Positions 1-8,332 of a stretch of 9,723 nucleotides of DNA are shown here, piece by piece (position 1 is the first letter of the stretch; each line of letters starts with the position of its first letter). A program made the position numbers and the translations under genes. This stretch comes from Pseudomonadota bacterium (lineage in GTDB: Bacteria > Pseudomonadota > Alphaproteobacteria > Rhizobiales > Xanthobacteraceae). A model generated the notes under the pieces. The model saw nothing but the letters and a program-made list of their open reading frames with translations. It was not told the DNA's origin and made no database searches. Location of the stretch: the NCBI GenBank assembly GCA_023434095.1, contig JAEYTJ010000180.1, positions 1 to 9,723 on the forward strand. The letters are read 5' to 3'.

Positions 1-73
1 CATTCACCCCGCGCGCATCCGCGGTAACGCCGAGCGGCTCGGGGCTTCCGGGCGAAAGGGTGAGGTCGCTCAC
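1..73 (-). CDS. glgX: Glycogen debranching enzyme GlgX, N-terminal fragment (runs off the left edge)
   Basis: Only the first 24 codons are inside the window. The GTG at 73-71 overlaps the glgA stop TGA (72-70) in a GTGA arrangement. A GGAG at 85-82 lies 8 nt upstream, so translation is probably coupled to glgA. The frame reads MSDLTLSPGSPEPLG, then VTADARGVN, with no stop. GlgX and isoamylase-type proteins (GH13, N-terminal CBM48) typically begin this way, with a PLG motif followed shortly by GVNF. The family hydrolyses the alpha-1,6 links of limit dextrins left by glycogen phosphorylase, in the cytoplasm. Position after glgA in a glgPBCA cluster agrees with this. What is seen is the start signal and the short match; the identity is inferred from that and the context. 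TreZ or TreX-like relatives share similar N-termini and cannot be fully excluded. Confidence 0.8.
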   Translation of the reverse strand, partial: MSDLTLSPGSPEPLGVTADARGVN

Positions 74-1527
74 CCCGCCCGCTCCGCCGCCAGCGTGCGG
101 AACAGCGTGTTGTACTGGCCCGCCGCCCGCTGCCAGGACACGTCGGTCGCCATCGCGTTGCGCTGCAGCTTCTGCCACAGCGCCTTGTCCTGCCACAGCC
201 CGGCCATCCGCTTGAGCGCGATCTGCAGCGCCGGCGCGGTCACCGGCGAGAACTGCACGCCGGTGCCGACACCGGCGCTGCGCGCCATCTCGTTGACGTC
301 GATTACCGTATCGGCGAGCCCGCCGACCCGCGCCTCCAGCGGCAGCGCGCCATAGCGCAGGGCGGAAAGCTGGGTGAGGCCGCAGGGCTCGAAGCGCGAG
401 GGCACGATCAGCACGTCCGCCCCCGCCTGGATGCGGTGCGCGACGCCTTCGTCATAGCCGAGCTGCACGCCGACACGCCCGGGATGGACATGCGCCGCCG
501 CGGCGAAGCGGCCGGCGAGATCGGCATCGCCCGCGCCGAGCAGCACCAGCTGCGCGCCGAGGTCGAGCAGCGTGTCGAGGCTGTCGGCGAGAAGATCGAG
601 CCCCTTCTGCCAGGACAGGCGGCTCACCACGCCGAACAGCAGCGCCTCCGGATCGGCCTCCAGCCCGAACGCCTCCTTCAGCGCCACCTTGTTCGCCGCC
701 CGCGCCTTCAGCGTCTTGGCATCGAAGGGCTTGGCGATCAGCATGTCGGTAGCGGGGTTCCAACCCGCATCGTCGAGCCCGTTGAGAATGCCCGACAGGA
801 CGGAAGAGCGGGCGTTGAGCAGCCCGTCGAGCCCCATGCCGGCCTCGGGCAGCAGGATTTCGCCGGCATAGCCGGGGGAGACGGTGGTGATGCGGTCCGC
901 CAGTTGCAGCCCGGCCTTGTGATACCCGACCATGCCGTAATACTCGACGCCGCCGAGCCCGAACGCGTGCGGCGGCAGGCCGAGCATGGGGAAGTCATGC
1001 GCCGGGAACTGGCCCTGGAAGGCGATGTTGTGGATCGTCATCACCGTGCCCGGCCGCCGCGTGCCGGCATAGTGCAGATAGGCAGGGGCAAGGCCCGCCT
1101 GCCAGTCATGGGCATGGACGATATCGGGCACGAAACCGGCGATCAGGCCGAGACCGATGCCGGAGGCCACCGCGCCCAGCGCCGCGAAGCGCCGCGCATT
1201 GTCGCCCCAGTCCGCCCCGTCCGGCCCCGCATAGGGCCCGCCGGGCCGGTCGTAGAGATGCGGCGCCTCGATGACGAAGAGATCGAGCCCGCCCCCCTTG
1301 GCCGCCAGCAGCGTCGCCGGCCCGCCGAACAGGTCGTCAAAGCGGTGCGCCGGCTCGGCCTCGGTGAGCGCCGCCATCACGGCGGGATAGCCGGGAATGA
1401 GCGTGCGCAGTTCGACATCGTGCCGCGCCAGCGCCGCCGGCAGCGCGCCGGCCACGTCGGCGAGGCCGCCGGTCTTCACCAGCGGAAAGACTTCAGAGAC
1501 GACGGAAAGAACCTTGAGGGATGACAC
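70..1527 (-). CDS. glgA: Glycogen synthase (ADP-glucose type, GT5)
   Basis: Transfers glucose from ADP-glucose to the non-reducing end of alpha-1,4-glucan in the cytoplasm. From the GTG at 1527 the protein is 485 residues, the usual length for bacterial GlgA. Residue numbers below use that start. The N-terminal GT-B domain has the KTGGLADV loop (K18) and HAHDWQ (about 138-143). The C-terminal domain has SRLSWQKG (R303, K308) and EPCGLTQL (E380). These correspond to E. coli K15, R300, K305 and E377 with a constant offset of 3, which supports this start. The frame stays open to a TTG at 1629, but the 34 extra residues resemble no GlgA N-terminus. The GTG has only a weak GGA upstream (GGATCGGAC). 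The gene lies 121 nt after glgC and overlaps glgX by 4 nt. No key residue is missing. Confidence 0.97.
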   Translation of the reverse strand: MSSLKVLSVVSEVFPLVKTGGLADVAGALPAALARHDVELRTLIPGYPAVMAALTEAEPAHRFDDLFGGPATLLAAKGGGLDLFVIEAPHLYDRPGGPYAGPDGADWGDNARRFAALGAVASGIGLGLIAGFVPDIVHAHDWQAGLAPAYLHYAGTRRPGTVMTIHNIAFQGQFPAHDFPMLGLPPHAFGLGGVEYYGMVGYHKAGLQLADRITTVSPGYAGEILLPEAGMGLDGLLNARSSVLSGILNGLDDAGWNPATDMLIAKPFDAKTLKARAANKVALKEAFGLEADPEALLFGVVSRLSWQKGLDLLADSLDTLLDLGAQLVLLGAGDADLAGRFAAAAHVHPGRVGVQLGYDEGVAHRIQAGADVLIVPSRFEPCGLTQLSALRYGALPLEARVGGLADTVIDVNEMARSAGVGTGVQFSPVTAPALQIALKRMAGLWQDKALWQKLQRNAMATDVSWQRAAGQYNTLFRTLAAERAG

Positions 1528-1648
1528 GTCCGATCCGCGCCCTGTGCCGTGAAAACCGAAGCCGCCGACGGCCTGAACCGCCGGCGCGGGTTGAGTGTAG
1601 AGCAGGTTCGTGTCGATCGGTTTTCCCAACCCGACCGACGCGAAAAAC
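1528..1648 (-). other. glgC-glgA intergenic space with a hairpin
   Basis: These 121 nt are unusually long for this cluster. They hold the T-run of the candidate terminator at the end of glgC and a second stem: GCCGACGG (1564-1571) pairs with CCGCCGGC (1578-1585) around a 6-nt loop, 8 pairs with one G-U on the minus-strand RNA. I find no convincing -35/-10 pair. TACACT occurs in the gap but no -35 box sits at proper spacing. The stretch stays open in the glgA frame from TTG 1629, but it does not look like GlgA sequence. A promoter for glgA-glgX or an RNA regulatory segment is possible but unproven. Confidence 0.4.
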
Positions 1649-1670
1649 CTAGACCGACAGCTTGTCGATC
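1643..1670 (-). terminator. Terminator-like hairpin at the 3' end of glgC
   Basis: On the minus strand the last codons of glgC form GATCGACA, loop AGC, TGTCGGTC (1670-1652), an 8-pair stem with one G-U. Next come TAGG and then five T (1647-1643). The stem therefore lies within the coding end and the stop codon sits between stem and T-run. The stem is only moderately GC-rich and the loop is 3 nt, so termination would be partial at best. It could lower glgA and glgX expression relative to glgP, glgB and glgC. The pairing is seen; the function is inferred. Confidence 0.4.
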
Positions 1671-2917
1671 ATCGCCTGGGTGATGAGGCAGATGCCCTTT
1701 TCCGTCCGCCGGAACCGCTTGGCGTCGAGTTCGGGGTCCTCGCCGACGACCAGCCCTTCGGGGATGCGCACATGCGAATCGATCACCACGTTCTTCAGCC
1801 GTGCCGACCGGCCGATCTCGACATAGGGCAGGATCACCCCGTTCTCGATCGAACCGTAGGAGTTGATCCGCACGCCGGTGAACAACAGCGCCCGGCGCAG
1901 CGACGAGCCGGAGATGATGCAGCCGCCGGACACCAGCGAGGAGATCGCCTGCCCGCGCCGGCCTTCGTCGTCATGCACGAACTTGGCCGGCGGAGTGATC
2001 TCGGCATAGGTCCAGATCGGCCAGTCGCGGTCGTAGAGGTCGAGTTCCGGCACCACGCCGGTGAGGTCGATATTGGCCTCCCAATAGGCATCGACCGTGC
2101 CGACATCGCGCCAATAGGGTGCCGTCTCCTGGTCGGAGCGCACGCAGGAGCGCGAGAAATGATGCGCCGAGGCGGTGCCGTTCTTGACGATGTAGGGGAT
2201 GATGTCCTTGCCGAAATCATGGGTCGACAGCGGGTCGGCGGCGTCGCGGCGCAGCTGGTCGATGAGGAACTTGGTCTCGAAGACATAGATGCCCATCGAG
2301 GCCAGCGCCTTGTCCGGCCGGCCGGGCATGGCGGGCGGATCCTTCGGCTTTTCCAGGAAGGAGATGATGCGGTCCTGGTCGTCCACATGCATCACGCCGA
2401 AGGCGCTCGCCTCCTCGCGCGGCACTTCGAGGCAGCCGACGGTCACGTCGGCTCCCTTGTCGACGTGCTGCTGCAGCATGATCTCGTAGTCCTGCTTGTA
2501 GACGTGGTCGCCCGCCAGAATGATGATATGGCGGGTGTCGTAGGCCTCGATGATGTCGAGGTTTTGATAGACCGCGTCCGCCGTTCCGAGGTACCACATG
2601 GTTTCCGAGACGCGCTGGCTGGCCGGCAGCACGTCGAAGCTCTCGTTCCGCTCGTGGCGCAGGAAGTTCCAGCCGCGCTGCATGTGCCGGATCAGGCTGT
2701 GCGCCTGATACTGGGTGGCGACGCCGATGCGGCGGATGCCGGAATTGATGGCGTTGGACAAAGTGAAGTCGATGATGCGCGACTTGCCGCCTAAATACAC
2801 GGCCGGCTTGGCGCGTCGGTCGGTGAGTTCCATCAGGCGGCTGCCGCGGCCGCCGGCAAGGACATAGGCCATCGCGGAGCGGGCCAGGGGGGCGTTCGGT
2901 AGCGTCGGCCGTGCCAT
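1649..2917 (-). CDS. glgC: Glucose-1-phosphate adenylyltransferase (ADP-glucose pyrophosphorylase)
   Basis: Makes ADP-glucose and PPi from ATP and glucose-1-phosphate, the committed and allosterically controlled step of bacterial glycogen synthesis. The 422 residues match the family length. The N-terminal nucleotidyltransferase domain shows AGGRGSRL (21-28), RAKPAV and GGKSRI (37-48, the activator-binding region), AGDHVYKQDY (135-144, catalytic D137), FLEKP (187-191, K190 for glucose-1-phosphate) and YWRDVGTVDAYW (268-279). The C-terminal left-handed beta-helix, with hexapeptide-like repeats, follows from about residue 310. Enzymes of rhizobial relatives are activated by fructose-6-phosphate and pyruvate; which effector applies here is not visible. 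The ATG is preceded by GAGGGAG (2934-2928, 10 nt away), which overlaps the glgB stop, so coupling to glgB is likely. The gap to glgB is 15 nt. The stop is TAG. Confidence 0.98.
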   Translation of the reverse strand: MARPTLPNAPLARSAMAYVLAGGRGSRLMELTDRRAKPAVYLGGKSRIIDFTLSNAINSGIRRIGVATQYQAHSLIRHMQRGWNFLRHERNESFDVLPASQRVSETMWYLGTADAVYQNLDIIEAYDTRHIIILAGDHVYKQDYEIMLQQHVDKGADVTVGCLEVPREEASAFGVMHVDDQDRIISFLEKPKDPPAMPGRPDKALASMGIYVFETKFLIDQLRRDAADPLSTHDFGKDIIPYIVKNGTASAHHFSRSCVRSDQETAPYWRDVGTVDAYWEANIDLTGVVPELDLYDRDWPIWTYAEITPPAKFVHDDEGRRGQAISSLVSGGCIISGSSLRRALLFTGVRINSYGSIENGVILPYVEIGRSARLKNVVIDSHVRIPEGLVVGEDPELDAKRFRRTEKGICLITQAMIDKLSV

Positions 2918-2927
2918 GTCGCGTGGT

Positions 2928-2934
2928 CTCCCTC
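2928..2934 (-). promoter_or_regulatory. Ribosome binding site of glgC inside the glgB stop
   Basis: GAGGGAG on the minus strand, 10 nt before the glgC ATG (2917). It shares bases with the glgB stop TGA (2935-2933), so ribosomes ending on glgB pass over it. This fits coupled translation of branching enzyme and pyrophosphorylase. Confidence 0.7.
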
Positions 2935-5170
2935 AGTTGCTCTGTTCCGGCTCGTCGCGTTCGGCAGCGCGCGTTTCCGGTTCCCATTTGAAATACAGCG
3001 TGGCGAGCGGCGGCAGCGTCAGCCGCGCGCTGGCAGGCAGCCCGTGGGCCGGCTCCCCGGTCGCGTCCACCGCGCCGAGATTGCCCATGCCGGAGCCGCC
3101 ATAGAGATCGGCATCGGTGTTCAGGATCTCGCGCCAGCGCCCCGCGCGCGGCAGGCCGAGGCGGTAGCCGTGGCGCGGCACGGGGGTGAGGTTCGCCACC
3201 ATTACCACCGGCGCGTCCTCGCCCGCGCCAAAGCGCGCCCAGGCGAACACTGATTGCGCACTGTCGTCGACCACGATCCAGCGGAACCCTTCCGGCTCGC
3301 AGTCGCGCGCGTGCAGAGCGGGCGTGTCGCGGTAGATGAGGTTCAGGTCGCGGACCAGAAGCTGCATGCCGCGATGATAGGGCCCCATGCCGACCAGATG
3401 CCAGTCGAGCGAGCGCTCCTCGCTCCATTCGCGGCGCTGGGCGAATTCCTGACCCATGAACAGCAGCTTCTTGCCGGAATAGGCCCACATCATCCCGTAG
3501 GCGGCGCGCATATTGGCGAATTGCTGCCAGTCGTCGCCCGGCATGCGGGAGAGGATCGTGCCCTTGCCGTGCACCACCTCGTCATGGGAGAGCGGCAGCA
3601 CGAAATTCTCGGAGAAGGCGTAGGTGATGCCGAAGGTCACCTTGTTGTGGTGCCAGGGGCGATACACCGGATCGAGCGACATGTAGTCGAGCGTGTCGTG
3701 CATCCAGCCCATGTTCCACTTGAAGCCGAAGCCGAGCCCGCCGGCGAAGACGGGCTGCGATACCCCGGCCCAGGAGGTGGATTCCTCGGCGATGACCACC
3801 GTGCCGGGATGCTCGGCATAGATGATCTCGTTGGCGCGCTGCAGGAAGGACACCGCGTCCTTGTTGTCGTTCGAACCGTCGGGATTGGGCGACCATTCCC
3901 CGTGCTTGCGCGAATAATCGAGGTAGAGCATCGAGGCCACCGCATCCACGCGCAGCCCGTCGACATGGAAGCGGTCGAGCCAGTAGAGCGCGTTGGCGAT
4001 CAGCATATTGGCGACCTCGCGCCGGCCGAAGTCGTAGATCGCCGTATTCCAGTCCGGGTGGAAGCCGCGCTGCGGGTTGGGGTGCTCATAGAGCGGGCCG
4101 CCGTCGAAATGCGCCAGCCCGTGAATGTCGGTGGGGAAATGCGCCGGCACCCAGTCGAGGATCACGGAAAGCCCCGCCTGATGCGCCCGGTCGACGAAGC
4201 GGGCGAAGCCGGCGGGGTCGCCGAAGCGGCTGGTCGGGGCGAACAGGCCGATCGGCTGGTAGCCCCACGAGGCATCCAGCGGATGCTCGGAAATCGGCAG
4301 CAGTTCGAGATGGGTGAAGCCCATCCACTGCGCGTAGGGGATCAGCTGGTCGGCCAGTTCGTCATAGGTGAGGAAGCGATTGTCCTCGCCGCGCCGCCAG
4401 GAACCGAGATGCACCTCATAGGTGCTCATCGGCTTGCGCCTCGCCTCGCCTTGCGCCCGGGCGGCGACATGGGCGTCGTCGTTCCAGTCGAAATTGTCGG
4501 TGCGCGCCACCACCGAGCCGGTCGCCGGCCGGAACTCGCCGGCAAAGCCGAACGGATCGGCCTTGAGCGGCAGCAGCCGCCCGTCGGCGGCGACGATCTC
4601 GTATTTGTAGATCGTTCCCTCGGCGACGCCGGGGGCGAAGATTTCCCACAGCCCGCTGTCGACGCGCTTGCGCATCTGGTGACGGCGCCCGTCCCAGCGG
4701 TTGAAGTCGCCGACCACCGAGACGCGGGACGCGTTCGGCGCCCACACGGCGAAGCGCACGCCCTCGATCCCTTCATGGGCATCGGGATGCGCGCCGAGCC
4801 GCTCATAGAGCGTGCGGTGGGTGCCCTCGACCAGCAGATGATCGTCGAGCGGGCCAAGCACGGGCGGGAAGGAATAGGGATCGTCGAGTTCCCACTCCCC
4901 GCCCTCGTTGCGGGCACGCAGGCGGTAGCGCGCCCAGGCCGGGCGGTCCGGCACCAGCGCCTCGAAGAAGCCCGCATCGTGCCGGCGAACGAAGGTCGCG
5001 AAGGACGTCCCGTCCGGCTCGATCGCCTCCAGCGTCTGCGCATCCGGCACGAAGGCGCGCAGCACGAGGCCGCCTTCGGTCTGGTGTGGCCCTAGCAGCG
5101 AAAACGGGTCGTGATGGCGGCCTGCGACGAGAGCGTCGACCTCCCGTCCGGGTGCCTGCCAAAGCTCCAT
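2933..5170 (-). CDS. glgB: 1,4-alpha-glucan branching enzyme (GH13)
   Basis: Cuts alpha-1,4 chains and rejoins them as alpha-1,6 branches, giving glycogen its branched form. From ATG 5170 the protein has 745 residues. An N-terminal module (HDPFSLLGPH at about 20-29) and a CBM48 module (about 135-225, with GDFNRWDGR) precede the GH13 barrel. The four conserved regions are present: DWVPAHFP (339-346), GLRVDAVA (nucleophile D409), AEEST (acid/base E462) and LPLSHDEVVHGK (D530). Their spacing equals that of E. coli D405, E458 and D526. The C-terminal beta domain is complete. The frame is open up to GTG 5254, which would add 28 residues. I chose ATG 5170 because AGGAAGGG lies 9 nt upstream and branching enzymes normally start shortly before this module. 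GTG 5173 is nearly as good. It sits 192 nt after glgP and 15 nt before glgC. Confidence 0.97.
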   Translation of the reverse strand: MELWQAPGREVDALVAGRHHDPFSLLGPHQTEGGLVLRAFVPDAQTLEAIEPDGTSFATFVRRHDAGFFEALVPDRPAWARYRLRARNEGGEWELDDPYSFPPVLGPLDDHLLVEGTHRTLYERLGAHPDAHEGIEGVRFAVWAPNASRVSVVGDFNRWDGRRHQMRKRVDSGLWEIFAPGVAEGTIYKYEIVAADGRLLPLKADPFGFAGEFRPATGSVVARTDNFDWNDDAHVAARAQGEARRKPMSTYEVHLGSWRRGEDNRFLTYDELADQLIPYAQWMGFTHLELLPISEHPLDASWGYQPIGLFAPTSRFGDPAGFARFVDRAHQAGLSVILDWVPAHFPTDIHGLAHFDGGPLYEHPNPQRGFHPDWNTAIYDFGRREVANMLIANALYWLDRFHVDGLRVDAVASMLYLDYSRKHGEWSPNPDGSNDNKDAVSFLQRANEIIYAEHPGTVVIAEESTSWAGVSQPVFAGGLGFGFKWNMGWMHDTLDYMSLDPVYRPWHHNKVTFGITYAFSENFVLPLSHDEVVHGKGTILSRMPGDDWQQFANMRAAYGMMWAYSGKKLLFMGQEFAQRREWSEERSLDWHLVGMGPYHRGMQLLVRDLNLIYRDTPALHARDCEPEGFRWIVVDDSAQSVFAWARFGAGEDAPVVMVANLTPVPRHGYRLGLPRAGRWREILNTDADLYGGSGMGNLGAVDATGEPAHGLPASARLTLPPLATLYFKWEPETRAAERDEPEQSN

Positions 5171-5179
5171 CACTGCCAA

Positions 5180-5187
5180 CCCTTCCT
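5180..5187 (-). promoter_or_regulatory. Ribosome binding site deciding the glgB start
   Basis: AGGAAGGG on the minus strand ends 9 nt before ATG 5170 and 6 nt before GTG 5173. It is among the strongest Shine-Dalgarno matches in the window. It argues against the longer glgB form from GTG 5254, where it would be internal to the gene. Confidence 0.7.
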
Positions 5188-5305
5188 GAGCCGAAACACC
5201 GGGGACAAGCCCCGTGCGCAGGTAAGGTTCCTCTACCGCCAACACAAAGTCCACACGTCGCAGCCGCCTGTCGCGGCATCAGGTTAACGGCACGCTTACC
5301 AAGGC

Positions 5306-5355
5306 GCGGAGCGGTCTCCGCCGCCGGCGCGGCCACCGGGGAAAGCCCGGCGGCC
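5306..5355 (-). other. Tandem stem-loops just after glgP
   Basis: Eight nt (5356-5362) after the end of glgP, plus-strand GGCCACCGGG (5331-5340) pairs with CCCGGCGGCC (5346-5355) around GAAAG: 10 pairs with one G-U in the minus-strand RNA. A second stem, GCGGAG (5306-5311) with CTCCGC (5316-5321), loop CGGT, follows. Neither is followed by a T-run on the minus strand. They are therefore not classical intrinsic terminators. They could slow 3' decay of the glgP message or act as a processing site. The pairing is seen; the role is inferred. Confidence 0.45.
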
Positions 5356-5362
5356 TGCACTC

Positions 5363-7864
<2,502 letters not shown>

Positions 7865-7953
7865 GTGCAGCTTGTGCTCCCGTTGCGGCTGCCTCCCGCG
7901 AAAAGGGAGCGCCGCCTGATCTCACCTTTGCCGGATGCAACCTTTTGGCCAAC
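7865..7953 (-). other. Spacer before glgP with a small hairpin
   Basis: These 89 nt lie between the restored DUF423 stop (7956-7954) and the glgP ATG. A 5-pair stem, CTCCC (7893-7897) with GGGAG (7905-7909), loop GCGAAAA, lies about 30 nt upstream of the ATG. No T-run follows, and I see no well-spaced promoter boxes. A glgP promoter would be expected here or within the DUF423 gene if the glycogen genes are transcribed separately from cobB, but the sequence does not show one clearly. Confidence 0.35.
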
Positions 7954-8332
7954 TCAGCCGGCGCGGGGTTTCCGTTCGAGCGCGGCCAGGGCGAGCACCA
8001 GCCATCCGAGGATGAGCATAGTACCCCCGATCGGTGCGGCCATGGGAAAAAGAACGATGTCCCACAGCGCCCGCAGCCCCAGCGTGCCGCTGAAAAGCAG
8101 CGTGCCCAGCGCGATGATACCGGCACCGATGCTGGCGAAGGACCAGCCGGGCCCACGCGTCGCCGCCAGGGCGCAGCCCCCCCACGACCGCGCTCGCCCC
8201 CAGCATGAGGAAGGTGGCCGCCGTGGTCAAATTCGGCTCGGAGGTCATGTGCGCCCCGGCCGCCGCCGCGGCCACGCCGGCCGCGCCCATCACGCCGGCG
8301 AGAAAGACGAGGAAACGGCGAAAGGCGTTCAT
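7954..8332 (-). pseudogene. DUF423-family small membrane protein, frameshifted at a G7 run
   Basis: The ATG at 8332 (GGAG 8 nt upstream) opens a frame whose first 53 or so residues look like a DUF423 protein: a hydrophobic helix with GVMGAAGVAAAAAGAH, then FLMLGASAVVGG. After the seven-G run (plus-strand C at 8177-8183) this frame becomes arginine-rich nonsense up to a stop at 7922. The frame reached by removing one G continues CALAATRGPGWSFASIG, then LFSGTLGLRALWD, FPMAAPIGG and LGWLVLALAAL, and stops at TGA 7956-7954. The restored protein has 125 residues and four predicted membrane helices (about 6-28, 38-58, 63-88, 92-118), as expected for the family. Its function is unknown. The ATG overlaps the cobB stop (ATGA). 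The break may be real, a phase-variable tract, or a sequencing error; the sequence cannot say which. Confidence 0.82.

Larger units (their letters stand above)
5171..5362 (-). other. glgP-glgB intergenic leader with several hairpins
   Basis: These 192 nt separate glgP from the chosen glgB start and are richer in A and T than the genes. They hold two stems close to the glgP end (listed separately). A smaller stem lies near the glgB ribosome binding site: CGGGG, loop ACAAG, CCCCG at 5200-5214. A minus-strand reading frame through the middle carries two CxxC motifs (see findings). No clear promoter boxes are visible. A second promoter or a long structured leader for glgBCAX would fit, but the sequence does not prove either. 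Confidence 0.4.

Noticed and set aside
1528..1629. N-terminal extension of GlgA from TTG 1629
   Set aside because: The 34 added residues are unlike GlgA, the start codon is rare, and the catalytic residue numbering fits the GTG at 1527.
2217..3488. A 423-codon minus-strand frame spanning the glgB end and the glgC start
   Set aside because: It is an out-of-frame reading of two intact genes, with Arg/Pro-rich low-complexity content.
3254..5095. A 613-codon plus-strand open frame opposite glgB
   Set aside because: It is an antisense shadow; all GH13 motifs are on the minus strand and this frame shows none of its own.
5171..5254. N-terminal extension of GlgB from GTG 5254
   Set aside because: It has weaker third-position GC than the gene, no good ribosome binding site, and would place the strong AGGAAGGG site inside the coding region.
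7922..7953. Extension of the unshifted DUF423 frame to its stop at 7922
   Set aside because: After the G7 run this frame is not membrane-like and not family-like; the family match continues in the shifted frame and ends at 7954.
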